64,000 nt of DNA. Source: Rhizomys pruinosus. Taxonomy: Eukaryota; Chordata; Mammalia; Rodentia; Spalacidae. The translations under genes and the position numbers were made by a program. The notes under the pieces were generated by a model, which was given only the letters and a program-made list of their open reading frames with translations, was not told the DNA's origin and made no database searches. Positions 37,044 through 46,879 of this stretch are shown piece after piece. The stretch covers positions 785,576 to 849,575 of the forward strand of contig VZQC01005585.1 of the NCBI GenBank assembly GCA_009823505.1, written 5' to 3'. The number at the start of each line of letters is the position of its first letter. Within the stretch, counting starts at the first letter, position 1.

Positions 37044-37152
37044 TGACAGGCCTGAAGCATTCTGGGAATAGTAGTCTGCTCTCTTGGAATGTTAAAAAGG
37101 AAAGGAAGTCAACATGGCCATGACAGGCCCAAAGAATTCTGGGGTTTGTAGT
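37044..37152 (-). promoter_or_regulatory. Paired ZNF143/THAP11-like motifs in the ERV leader
   Basis: Minus-strand ACTACTATTCCCAGAATGC (37057-37075) differs at one base from the known ZNF143 (Staf) consensus ACTACAATTCCCAGAATGC. A second, weaker copy, ACTACAAACCCCAGAATTC, lies at 37134-37152. Both sit in a 77-bp-period duplication whose copies begin 'tgacaggcc' at 37044 and 37121. The motif match is visible; binding is inference. Confidence 0.5.
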
Positions 37153-37630
37153 TTCATACACGCAGTCCACATCACTGGCAGCCAATGGCATTTTTCTTTC
37201 CTGAGAAATTATTTTTGTTATCATCCCTTCCTGGCTTTGCCTGATGGGAGGGACCCAGGCATTTTCTCACTGCGACTGAGAGTGGTGAGAACTTGAGATA
37301 TATGGGTGCGTCTCTCCCTACTCACTGCCTGGACCCCTGTGCTACATGGGTCCAAGATTTTGGATCCCATAAGTTCACAAAGGACATCTACAGGGCTATA
37401 TTAAGAGTTTTGCTCCAAAAGGAGGCAGCTTCCCTTGTGGAAATTTTAACTCCTTGACTCTTGAGAAGTGTCTTATTTTCTTAATTTGTGGGTCCTTTTG
37501 ACATATCTGTTTGTTTCCCATGATAGAGAAGGATAGTAAATGCTAATGGGTAGAGAAATACTTAGGAGCTGAGGGCTTGCAGCTGTCTGGCCCAGCAGGT
37601 GGAAAAGCCTCTCATCTACAGAACCAAAAT

Positions 37631-37770
37631 TAGAGAAAAGAAGCTAAAAGACAGATTAAAAGACTTATCCCACATGAGGAAGATGTGCCAATAGCCTGAC
37701 CCCTAGAGAAAAGGAACTAAAAGACAGGTCAAAAGACTTATCCTACATGAGGATGTGCCAATAGCCTGGC
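37631..37770. repeat. Two-copy tandem duplication, period about 73 bp
   Basis: Copies begin at 37631 and 37704 with 'tagagaaaag' and both contain 'ctaaaagaca', 'aaaagacttatcc' and 'gatgtgccaatagcctg'. The duplication lies 170-310 bp inside the ERV from the primer-binding-like site, in leader position. Confidence 0.8.
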
Positions 37771-37920
37771 TGCTACCCTGAACCTTCCTTTCAGGGGTGG
37801 TTTACTTCCCTACTCTGAACTTTCTAAGGTTTTCCTACTCGTGAGGGAAAGCATGGCTAAGAGAGACAGCCCAAGAGCCAAAAATACCTTTTTCCTTCTT
37901 CCTTCTTGTGAAAGGTCGTA

Positions 37921-37938
37921 CCCCTCGACCTGGTGCCA
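37921..37938 (-). other. Primer-binding-like site of the ERV
   Basis: On the minus strand the LTR ends GACA, followed by AC and then TGGCACCAGGTCGAGGGG. The position and the leading TGG (complement of a tRNA CCA end) fit a retroviral primer-binding site. The sequence does not match the Lys, Pro, Phe, Gln or Arg sites I know, so the primer tRNA is not assigned. Confidence 0.55.
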
Positions 37939-37940
37939 GT

Positions 37941-38440
37941 TGTCATCTGAAGTTTACCATCCAGTGGTCCTTTAAATGTGTATCCCACGTGTGCTGCCTT
38001 CCACTAGATTTTTCTTCTCCCTGGATTAGGGCTCGCAGTTCTGCAGTGCTGAAAGCCTCAAAATTGTCCCCAGCCAGCCGGGCAACAGTCCTGGCTTGAG
38101 CCCCAGCTGGGAGGATGAGGGAATGGTGGGAAGTAAGACCTGGAGAGAAAAAGAAAGACAGATTCATAGAGACCAGGAATAATTCCACAAGGGGGAAAAA
38201 CTCGGTTTAACATTGTATCTCAGGGTATTTTATACATATCCTTACAAGGGGGCTGGGACACACAGAATTGGGGATTGGGACAAGTAGGGCTTCAGGCCAT
38301 TTGCTCCAGATAAATGCTTTGCCCTAAGGCATCAAAGACAGGTTTGACAGGACTCACAGGTAAGCAGGATATCAGGAGGGGTCCAGGCTTGGAGGCTGCT
38401 TGCTGACTCTCTTAAGTGTTTCTGCCAAAGTTTACCTGCA
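37941..38440 (-). repeat. 5' LTR of the ERV-like element
   Basis: This 500-bp LTR lies upstream in the element's minus-strand reading. On the plus strand it starts TGTCATCTGAAG and ends TTTACCTGCA. It contains a TATA-like box on the minus strand (GTATAAAATA, 38226-38235). It is followed on the minus strand by two bases and then the primer-binding-like site. Compared with the other LTR it lacks about 20 bp, mainly in the 'agtaagaccc' repeat and the 'ggcatcagca' segment, and carries many substitutions. Confidence 0.85.
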
Positions 38441-38446
38441 TTAAAC

Positions 38447-38960
38447 GTTAAACATACTTACACTCTGCTTTTGACCAGTTCTGGAATTCTGTAATAGTCT
38501 CTATCTATTTCCAAAAAGAAGCTTCTTTGATGTGGGGTGAATGATACAACAGAGGATATTGCCATAGCCCTTGACTGCATCTATGAACTTGAAGGTAAGC
38601 CCCTATTGGTGAAGACAGGATTTGGAAATATTGAGCTGGTAGTGACCAGAAAGTCTCCTCTCTGAAGACTGGCTTCCATGAGCATACTATGCAAGCAACC
38701 AAGAGAGAAAAATCAATCAATCGATGTTTTTACTTAGCTGTGAAGCCTAATAAGAAGCAGTGTTTGGCTCAGAAAACTATTGCTATTGGTATAGTAGTGG
38801 CACTTTTATCTTGGAGGTGATCAACAGCTGTCTAATTGAGATTAAAACCTGCTCAATGGGAGAGAACTTAAGTGTGATACTGTGAACAGAGCCAAACATA
38901 GCTGGACAGGTCATAGATCCTAGAAAAAAAACCAAATTGTACTTTTGTCCCATCCCTAGA
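38447..38960 (-). mobile_element. Continuation of the antisense LINE-1 beyond the ERV
   Basis: Phrases such as 'ctattggtgaagaca' and 'atgcaagcaaccaa' parallel the segment at 44.8-45.2 kb ('ctgttggtgaagatac', 'atacaaccaaagg'). Both look like the same stretch of an antisense rodent L1. Position and orientation fit the second half of the L1 cut by the ERV. Confidence 0.45.
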
Positions 38961-39155
38961 CCAACCTAATTCTTACTGTAGTCTAAATATGAATCATCTT
39001 GTATTTTCATTTATACATGTTTTCAAGTCTTCTCTAAATTCCATTATATAATGTTATTAAACTTTTAAATATTTTTCTTTCACATGACAAAATTTTATTG
39101 GCTTAGATTTGGTGATCTGATCATATTTTTGGCATTATAACTTTTCTCATTTTTG

Positions 39156-39417
39156 TTTTTTTTTTTAATTTTTTTTTAAATTAATTTTATTTATTTCTGT
39201 ACGTGTGAATGTTCTGTCTGCATGCAAGTTTGTGCACCCGTGTCGTGCAATGCCGCGGAGGTCAGAAGAGGGTGTCGGATTCCCCTGGAACTGGAGTTCT
39301 CCTGGAATTGGAGTTTCAGACGGTTCTCGGCCGCCATGTGGGTGCTGGGGATCGAACCCGGGTCCTCTGCAAGAGCGGTCGGCGCTCTTAACCGCTAGAC
39401 CATCTCTCCAGCCCCAG
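39156..39417 (-). mobile_element. B2-type SINE, long form, very young-looking
   Basis: The least degraded B2 here. It has a perfect 15-bp TSD (CTTTTCTCATTTTTG at 39141-39155 and 39418-39432) and intact Pol III promoter boxes on the minus strand: an A-box-like TGGTCTAGCGGTTA at 39389-39402 and the B box GGTTCGATCCC at 39348-39358. It carries the 17-bp duplication. Recent activity is inferred from the clean TSD and consensus-like sequence. Confidence 0.95.
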
Positions 39418-39432
39418 CTTTTCTCATTTTTG

Positions 39433-39994
39433 AAACCCATAGGGCTTTCATGTGTTTTTCTTTTCTTCTACTTTATTTCTTCTCCCATAAATATAGATTG
39501 TAATTAAAATGTAGTTTTTAAAAGAAAAAATATAATAGTTTAGATCCTATTCATCTTTTTCTTCCTCTTTTATTCCTTCTCTCTGACTATTCCTTCCTTC
39601 TTTTCTTTATTCTTTCCTGAACCTCCCAAGATTTTTATCAAGTACCACCAAATAAAAATCATACAAAGTAATATGACTTTTAACTTAGAATGGAAGTGAG
39701 TACTCTTGAAACCAACCATTGTTAAACATACATTAGATTGAAGAAACTACAATAATCCACACTCCTTGAAATTAAACTTGGTGACTGTGGTTGTAAAAAC
39801 CTAGTCAATCTTCTTAAAGGTAAAGTGAAGTGTTAGGACAGTGGTCTCAGAAGGAGGGCAGAGCCAGTCTTTTGTGAACTTGTGTGGTTGATGAATATTA
39901 GTTTTAATAAACCATCAGGGGAATTTTCTCAACTGTATAAACTAAATTCTGGCTTATTTAGAAATACTTTCTAGGTTCTCTTTTTATACACTTG
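39433..39994. other. Unique sequence
   Basis: Nothing recognised. Confidence 0.5.
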
Positions 39995-40368
39995 TGTTAG
40001 ATAGCTTTAGTTATCAGCTAGTCACACCTGGGAAGAGGGCACCTCAGTGGGGAAATGTCCCCCATTGGATTGGCCTGTGCCTAGGTCTGTGTGGCATATT
40101 GATTGTTGAGTGATGTGGTAGGGCCCAGCTCACTCTGAGCAGTGCCACCCCTAGGCATGTAGTCCTATATAAGAAAGCAGGCTGAGCATGGGCCAGGGGA
40201 AGAAGCCAGTAAGCAGTGTTCCTCAATGGTCTATGCTCCAGGTTCCCTCCTTGAATTTCTCCCTTGGCTTTCCTTGGTGATTGACTCTGCTGTAGACCAA
40301 ATAAACTCATCCCTAAGTTGGCTTTGTTCAATGTTTTTAATCATAGCAACAGAAAGAAACTAAGATGG
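39995..40368 (+). mobile_element. Medium-size rodent interspersed repeat (URR1-like?)
   Basis: The order 'cacctgggaagagggcacct', 'ggattggcctgtgcctaggt', 'gggcccagctcactctgagc', 'tataagaaagcaggctgagc', 'aataaactc' and a terminal 'catagcaacagaaa' is that of an abundant rodent repeat. Another copy lies inverted at 43.9-44.2 kb. From memory it resembles URR1-type non-autonomous elements; the family name needs a library search. Confidence 0.65.
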
Positions 40369-42332
40369 CATTTTAAGGGCTGGATTAAATTCCCTTCCAG
40401 ATTCAGCTGTAGCATTTTGTAACCCATCATTCCATGCTCTATTTTGTCTGGAATTTAGTAATTTATAAAGGTTTACTCTCAAAAGATAGGGGTCACTATG
40501 GCCTGATTCTGAGGAATTTCTTATCTTAGAGAAATAGCTATTCAAAAGAGTAGTTCTGAAAGAGGTCAATATAAGTGAACCAAATTGGACATCTGACCTT
40601 GGAGGAGGAAGCTTGCAAAAACTTAGAAATAGGCTTTGAAATTTTTCACTGCTTAAAGTATGGTTGCCTGTCTTTTCTCTTGGTTGGTTAATGCCCATTC
40701 GATCTTCAGAGTGGGGGTCAGAGATGTCCTGGCCTTCCTTGTGTTTTCAGCCCCAGTTGAAAGCCACCCCTGAACTCCCTCATCAGGAATACTTTTCCAA
40801 CTTCTCCACTGAGCTCAGTCAAGAATCCCATTTTTCAGCCCCGATACATCATCATCTACAAACTATCAAATGTGTTGTCAATGCTGAATATATTTTCTTA
40901 ACCTATTGCCATCCAGCTATGCAGTTTAGCCTGAATAACTGTTAGTCTGTGCTGCAGCATGTTTTTCAGAGCTAGGGGCACACTGCACAAGCCTTTCCCA
41001 GGATATATTTTAGTCATCAAATTGTCAAAGTGTGTTCCAACACTTTCTTAGTTGACATTCAGGTTTTCTGATAAAAGTTTTATACTTATGGGTACAATTT
41101 TATTGTTCATTAAAGATATATAATATCAACTACCAGAAATTCTAAAGTAGATTTAATATTCCTACATGCATGAGATCTGCATATATATATATATATATAT
41201 ATATATGCAGAATCTCATTGCATTATATATATATATATATATGCCTATTCATCCTCATAACCATTAAATATAGCTAAGACTAGAAACAGCATGAGCTAGT
41301 AGTATAAAGTGTACCAGCTACTTCAGTAACAAGTTTTTGAGTGGAGAAAACTCTTCCTTCTTCCTTTTGAAAAGATGACAATAAAAGCTGATACTTTTAC
41401 AGATGTGACATAGAATTCAGAAGCTCTAAAGATGACACAATGTTAGCTATTAGTAAAGTGCTACTGTCAGATAAGCTATTCTGATATCCTGAATATTAGC
41501 ACTGTATTAGAATGCATCCTTCCTTCCTGCACAGGGCCAGTGCATGCTCCATGAGTCTGCTGACCTATACTGCACCTTTCCTTGGAGAAGGTGGCAGAGC
41601 AAGAATTAGGCACTAGGGACATTCAGAATGCTCAGGGAATCCCATGGAACTGCTGCATAGCTGAAATTCTAAATCCTTATTTTGAAAACCTCTCTGAAAT
41701 ACCATCCACCTATTTCTACCCTTTCTATATTTATGGTTTTACTAAGCAGAAGTCATTATCTAAATTGCTGCCCAGGCTATATATCTCTGAATTACCTTCG
41801 GCTCTCCCCACATGTCAGCATCCCCAGATTCCCCCAAAATCTTGTCATTGTGTCTCTCTCCCACTCCATTCTGTGCTGAGGTCCACAGAGAAAAACTACA
41901 CAGGTTAACAATTTTACAAGCCTCTTTGGCAGTTTGAACTATATGTTTGTGAAGATTTGGAATTCTTCAGATTCAGAGCCAAATTATCTTGGGCTGTTTT
42001 CTGTTCTCTTAATACTCATTCATTGTCCAACTCTCTGTCTGATCTAACATTCTTGAGACCATAAGGCAAAAGTTTTTGATGTATCAACTGTAACTTCTAC
42101 AAATCCAAAAATCTAGAATGTTACCAGGTAGCATCTAAACCCTTTAGCAGAAATTGCCTTGCTTTGCTACTGTAACCTACCCACCTGATACTTCTATCAA
42201 TGTACTAGGGAAAAAAAAAACTGACTATATATGGCAGCTTTTTTTTTCTCTAACTTCAAAGACTTAATGAGATCATTTCCATGATTCAGAGACATGGTCA
42301 TTCATATTTGGCTCAAGAATAGCGGTTGTGGG
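40369..42332. other. Unique sequence with AT palindrome
   Basis: Contains the AT-centred palindrome at 41167-41242. Frames at 40360-40945 and 41582-41908 (93-112 codons) have no recognisable domain and no splice context I trust. Confidence 0.45.
41167..41242. repeat. (AT)n tracts within a palindrome
   Basis: AT runs at 41181-41206 and 41224-41242. The first forms the centre of an imperfect inverted repeat: TGCATGAGATCTGCAT on the left, ATGCAGAATCTCATTGCA on the right. Confidence 0.9.
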
Positions 42333-42339
42333 TTTTTTT

Positions 42340-43090
42340 TTTTTTTTTTTGGTCCTCTATATTGTTTGAGAACAATAGATGCATATAATGTATTTTAAAC
42401 AAATTTACTTCCATTCCTTCCCCTCCAATTCCTCCAATCCCTGTACACTTTCCCTTCCAACATCATGTACTCTATTTAAAAAAAAAAGCATCAATTTCAC
42501 ATGGTGCCATCTGTATGTGCATGAGTTTAGGACCATCTACTAGAGCATGGGTAGTTGCTCATGTTTTGTTTCCTGAAGAAAACCAACTTTCTCTCCCACA
42601 ATAGTCATCAGTTATGAATAGCATCTTAACTTCGTTCGTGACTGTCCTTCCCTCCATGCTAGGATTGTCTGGCTTGACCTTGCACAGGTCTTGTGCATGC
42701 TGTGACAACCTTTGAGAATTCATAAGAGCAACCCCCTTGTTATATCTACAAAACATTGGTTTATTGTAGTCATCCACCTCCTTTGGTTCTCCTGTTTCCA
42801 CCATGAGCTCTGAACTTTTGGAAGAGAGGGTGTAATACAGATTTCCCATTTCCAGGTAGCCATTTGACATGTTTTTTTGTTTTTTTGTTTTTTTGTTTTT
42901 TTTTTTTTTCTCAGGGTGTTGGCCATTTGTGGTTCTCTGTGTTAATCATCATCTACTACAGAAAGAAGCTTCTCTGCTGAGGGTTGAAAGATGCACTTAT
43001 CAATGGGTATAATGTTAAGTCATTAGGAGTTGGTTTAATCCTATGTGCATTTTACAGAATAATGGTAGTAGTTTCTCCCCTGCATACTAT
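42340..43090 (-). mobile_element. Antisense LINE-1 3' region
   Basis: A T-run (about 42333-42350) is followed by 'ttccattccttcccctccaa', 'ccatgctaggattgtctggc', 'cttgcacaggtcttgtgcat' and 'cacctcctttggttctcctg'. This is the antisense L1 3' layout seen elsewhere here. A T-rich (GTTTTTTT)n stretch lies at 42870-42910. Confidence 0.6.
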
Positions 43091-43163
43091 GACTTTTCTA
43101 GTAGCAGGTTCATAAAACTAAACAGAAATTTCTAAAACAACAACAAAGAAGGCAAGGAGACGG

Positions 43164-43233
43164 TTTTTTTTTTTTTTTTTTTTTCTTGTATGTATATAAA
43201 TATATAAAAATAAAAAAAAAAAAAAAAAAAAAA
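43164..43233. repeat. T-run and A-run facing each other
   Basis: About 21 T's (43164-43184), a 27-bp AT-rich spacer, then about 22 A's (43212-43233). They could pair as a hairpin. The A-run directly precedes the L1 ORF2 fragment. Confidence 0.95.
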
Positions 43234-43240
43234 CATTTTT

Positions 43241-43790
43241 GAGATTGCATCTTACTCCAATTAGAATGGCTAAAACCAAGAAAAAAAAATAACAACAAAT
43301 GCTGGGGGAAAGGAGTCATTCATTAAATGTGGTGATAGTGAAAACTGGTATAGCCACTGTGGAAAAAAAAACTAGAAAAAAAATCTACTATATGATCTAG
43401 TTATACACTCTTGGTTATACCCTTAAAGTACCCTGTATCCTACTACAGAGATACTTGCCATCCATGTTCAATTGTTGCTCTATTCATAATGGCCAGGAAA
43501 TGGAAGAGTCTAAATGTTCAGCATTTGATGAATGGATAATTGTAATATGCCACATTTACACAACAGAATATAATCAGCTGTTCAAAAGGAAAGAATTTAC
43601 CAAAATTTCAGGTAGGTGAATGAGCTGGAAATAATCATTCTGAGTTCAGGTACCAGAACCAAAGGAAAAACAGTGCATATTCCTTTACATGTGGATGTTA
43701 GCATCGTATCTTCAGATACATGTGTTTAGTTTGAAATACGCATGTAGTCAAGGAAATTAATAAGTTTTTGGGGTTGTTTTCAAAGGAGGG
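43241..43790 (+). pseudogene. LINE-1 ORF2 3' fragment, plus strand, many stops
   Basis: Plus-strand translation across several frames gives pieces of the L1 ORF2p carboxy region in the right order: an 'LTPIRMAK' word near 43250-43275, then 'YNQLFKR'-like residues after 'IYTTEYN' near 43555-43590. Stops and frame changes interrupt it. This is an old, dead copy, and its 3' portion shades into unique sequence before the repeat at 43885. Confidence 0.7.
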
Positions 43791-43884
43791 AGCTAGAACA
43801 CAGGTAATATAAAGAGGAAATGAGCATAATGGAGCATGAAGGTTTAAGTGGATGGGGCCAGGGGGCAGGACAGAAGGCGCCTAG

Positions 43885-44240
43885 TTTGCTTCTGCATTGC
43901 TGTGCAAAACACTCTGAACCACACCAACTTGGGGAGGAGGGTTTTATTTGGCCCACATCGCCAGGTCACAGTTCATCATTTAGGTAAGCCAAATAGTAAC
44001 TCAGGGCAGGAACCTGGGGGCAGGAGCGGAAGCACAGGCCCGGGAGGATGCTGCTTACGGGCTTGCCCCCTGGCCCATGTCCAACCTACTTTCCCTATAT
44101 AATATACAACAACCTGCCCAGGGATGGGCACTCACCCACAATAGGCTGGAATTCCCATTCACTCAAATTAAGAAATACTCCACATACAGTGCCACTGCCA
44201 GTCCATGGAGGCAGTTCCCCAATTGAGGCTCCCTAAAAGC
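43885..44240 (-). mobile_element. Medium-size rodent interspersed repeat, inverted copy
   Basis: This is the reverse complement of the repeat at 40.0-40.4 kb: 'acttggggaggagggtttta', 'caggaacctgggggcaggag', 'gatgctgcttacgggcttgc', 'cccagggatgggcactcacc'. It is about 350 bp with no visible TSD. Frames of 60-84 codons on its plus strand are incidental. Confidence 0.65.
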
Positions 44241-44295
44241 TATCTAGCATAAGGAGGGAGTATGGAGAATACCAAAGACTAAAGACCTTTGATTT

Positions 44296-44541
44296 TTTTT
44301 TAATTTTTTTTTTAAATTTTATTTATTTCTGTATGTGTGAATGTCTGTCTGCATGCAAGTTTGTGCACCCGTGTCGTGCAAATGCCGCGAGGTCAGAAGA
44401 GGGTGCGGATTCCCCTGGAACTGGAGTTCTCCTGGAATTGGAGTTTCAGACGGTTCTCGGCCACCATGTGGGTGCTGGGGATCGAACCCAGGTCCTCTGT
44501 AAGAGCGGTCGCGCCTTAACCACTAGGCCATCTCTCCAGCC
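44296..44541 (-). mobile_element. B2-type SINE, long form with single-base indels
   Basis: An inverted long-form B2. Several one-base indels relative to sister copies ('gcaaatgccgcgagg', 'agggtgcgg', 'gcggtcgcgcctt') are unusual for an otherwise consensus-like copy and may be sequencing errors. Confidence 0.9.
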
Positions 44542-44546
44542 CCTTT

Positions 44547-44695
44547 CTTTTTTTTTCCTTTTTTTTTTTTTTTTAATGTGTATGAGTGTACTGTCTGCAT
44601 GTAGATTTGTGCACTTGTGTCGTGCAATGCCGCGGAGGTAAGAAGAAGGTGTCAGATTCCCCTGGAACTGTAGTTCAAGATGGTTCTTAGCTGCC
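44547..44695 (-). mobile_element. Truncated B2-type SINE, short form
   Basis: An inverted B2 body ('tgtatgagtgtactgtctgc' to 'cttagctgcc') that stops before the tRNA-like head and continues as unrelated 'ctgaatgggttacc'. It is head-truncated. Confidence 0.85.
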
Positions 44696-44779
44696 CTGAA
44701 TGGGTTACCTCTTTTGGAATTGTCAGTGGGGTTCATAGACTGCAAACATTATAGGCTGTTTCCATGGTTCTCAGTTACT

Positions 44780-45215
44780 CTCCGGAAGTAGATGGTTAGA
44801 CCCTGTTGGTGAAGATACTACACACTTGAGTCATAGAACATAGAGAAGTCAGGCCGATACTGACCTGGAAGCTTTATATGTACTTGGTAGCCTTCACAGT
44901 GTTGGAAGGTACTGTGCATACAACCAAAGGAATAAAACAATCAGTCCTACCTTGCTGTGTACCCTGTGAGCTACAGCAGTGACCAGGCTGGCATGATATG
45001 CTAACTGGTATGAGAGTGGCAGGAATCTTTCGGGTGAGACCAACAACTTTCTGTATGGATTTAGGGCCTTCGGCACTAGATAGACCCCATGCTTGGCCCT
45101 GTTGGCAAGAACAATGTGTTATTCTTGAGTTATGTTTTGCATCTGCAGCTCCTATAATCACTGCCCTTGGGCTACTCTTCCACATGTCTCTCTCAAACTA
45201 TTGCCTTAGCCTCTG
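44780..45215 (-). mobile_element. Probable antisense LINE-1 fragment
   Basis: 'ccctgttggtgaagatacta', 'cacttgagtcatagaacata' and 'cctggaagctttatatg' resemble the stretch at 38.58-38.72 kb and the antisense L1 layout. No coding match. Confidence 0.45.
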
Positions 45216-45852
45216 CTTAGGATCTCTGTAAGCACCTGGGTTTGCTTTTCCTGCATTCATATTGTCATTCCTGTGCCTGCCTGTGTGATATTCTGTTGTC
45301 ATCACAGGTCTCATCCATATATAAAACCTTCACTTTACCAACTTGTGTAGGCCAAAATCCCAGACTTTTCTAACACTCCCAAATTTCCCTTGAAGGCAAC
45401 TAGTGCTTTTATTTTATGTGTTGAGCTCCGTCTTCTTGTAGATCGTCAGCAATGTCTTCAGGATTGTTTCCGCCAGCACAATACTAGCAATTTCCCAAAT
45501 GCCCAGAGCCATGCTGAGAGGCAGGCATTTCATTCCATCTTTAACCAAGTTAAGCACAGTGGTGGTGCAGAGGAAGAAATGGAGGCATGGGGAGGGCAAA
45601 TGAGGAAACAGAATTCCACCTTGGGGACACTGAAGCCTTGGAGACACAAATGTTTAATACTGATTCAGTGTGAGTCTCCACGAAGAGCTGCACTTTCCCA
45701 GCCTCTGATTATGATGATCTTCATGAGCTGACTCCTTTCCCCTTTCCAGGCTCCTTCCAACTCTTCCCTTTAAGATGATTTCCAAATTCTACCTTCTTCA
45801 TGAAGTTTTCTTTCTTTAGCAAAACACCCGAATTACTACCTTAGCAATATAA
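45216..45852. other. Unique sequence with a 113-codon frame
   Basis: A plus frame at 45390-45731 (113 codons) is one of the longest outside repeats. It has no domain I recognise, mixed composition and a competing minus frame. I do not call it a gene. Confidence 0.4.
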
Positions 45853-46013
45853 TTTTTTTTTTTTTTTTTGTCTTTTTGAGACAGGGTCTCCCTTTAGTCT
45901 CAGCTGGCCTGGAACTTGCTCTATAGACCAGGCTGAACTTGAACTCAGAAAGATCCATCTGCCTCTGCCTCCCCAGTGCTAAGATTAAAGGCATGCGCCA
46001 CCACGCCTGGCTA
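45853..46013 (-). mobile_element. B1 SINE
   Basis: An inverted B1 with a T-run at the left, 'gagacagggtctccctttag' and its head complement 'gcgccaccacgcctggct' at the right. Confidence 0.92.
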
Positions 46014-46879
46014 ACAACTAGCTATTTCTTAATTGTACTTAAGTATATCTCTATTGAGACTCATTTATAATAACTTACTTTTTTTCCTCTCTCAAGTTAG
46101 ATTATCTGTTATTCATCCCCTTTTTAGCTTGTCTCCAGATCTAATAGCTTAATTATGTGTTAGTAAATATAATGTATATTTATATTAGGTTTACTGTATT
46201 ATATAGAGGCTATAAACTCAGATCTATGGAAGAGTGAATTTAGCTCCAATAGCAGTAACAGTAACTAAGCATCAATTCATAGCTTGCTAATCAGGGAACA
46301 GAGGGCTAGAAGGTAACAGAAACTTCCAGTAGTCACATTACTAGAAAATAAGAAAATTGGAATTCAAAATAAAACATCACAATTTCAGAGATACTGCTTT
46401 ATTGTGTATCAAAAGTCATACCGCAGTAAAAGCTTGGAAATGTATCCTTTATGTATGTATCCTTTATGGCTGTTGAATTCCACATTGCAGCTCAAACTCA
46501 GGGTTCTAATTGATGCATCTCTCCAGTTTTCTACTAGCAAACACAGTAAGGAAAATGACGTAGACTTTCATTTATGTTCATGAAAAACATTGTAAGTAAA
46601 GAAAATATCACCTCCTTGCTCTCTTAATTTCTTTTTTCTTTCTTCTTTGTTATGTTAGTTGCAGAGGTGAAGTGAAAAAAGGTTGATTCTTTAAGCTTTT
46701 AGTGGCTGTTGGTAATTAATATAGATTGCAATTGAAACAGATGCACAGTGGGGATTCTCTGCCAGGAACCTAAGCCAGTCCTTCCTCTACAGATGCTAAT
46801 GAAGTTCTGCTAAGTTTGAGTTGCTCTCCTGGCCTAACTAAGCAGGCCACTTTGTGCAAGACTGCACTGCTCAGTCTTT
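46014..46879. other. Unique AT-rich sequence
   Basis: Nothing recognised. Confidence 0.5.

Larger units (their letters stand above)
33074..37920 (-). other. ERV internal region, non-coding
   Basis: About 4.85 kb lies between the LTRs. The longest frames are about 60-110 codons, are scattered over both strands and resemble no retroviral protein. Visible contents on the plus strand are: a nested MaLR-type LTR (33461-33812); AT-rich sequence with a recurring 'aacatttttctcc' phrase near 33.97, 34.28 and 34.35 kb; a 93-bp-period dimer (35989-36159); a B1 (36431-36625); a 77-bp-period pair of motifs (37044-37152); and a 73-bp-period dimer (37631-37770). The lack of coding sequence is typical of non-autonomous ERVs that use proteins from other copies; that is inference. 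Confidence 0.7.
32541..38440 (-). mobile_element. Complete but non-coding LTR retrotransposon (class II ERV-like)
   Basis: Two related direct repeats (LTRs) of 520 bp at 32541-33060 and 500 bp at 37941-38440 enclose 4.88 kb. The element is flanked by the same 6-bp direct repeat, TTAAAC, at 32535-32540 and 38441-38446. On the minus strand each LTR begins TG and ends CA. A primer-binding-like site starting TGG lies two bases inside the 5' LTR at 37921-37938, and a purine tract (AAAAACAGGGAGA) abuts the 3' LTR at 33061-33073. These fix the orientation as minus. A 6-bp duplication is usual for class II (ERVK/IAP/mys-like) elements, which is family knowledge. No open frame in the interior resembles gag, protease, reverse transcriptase or envelope, so it appears non-autonomous or fully decayed. 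By eye the LTRs differ at about one position in ten, so the insertion is not recent. Inside it are a MaLR-type LTR, a B1 and several short tandem duplications. Confidence 0.88.

Noticed and set aside
45390..45731. 113-codon plus-strand frame
   Set aside because: No recognisable domain, no convincing splice or start context, and a long competing frame on the other strand. Treated as chance.
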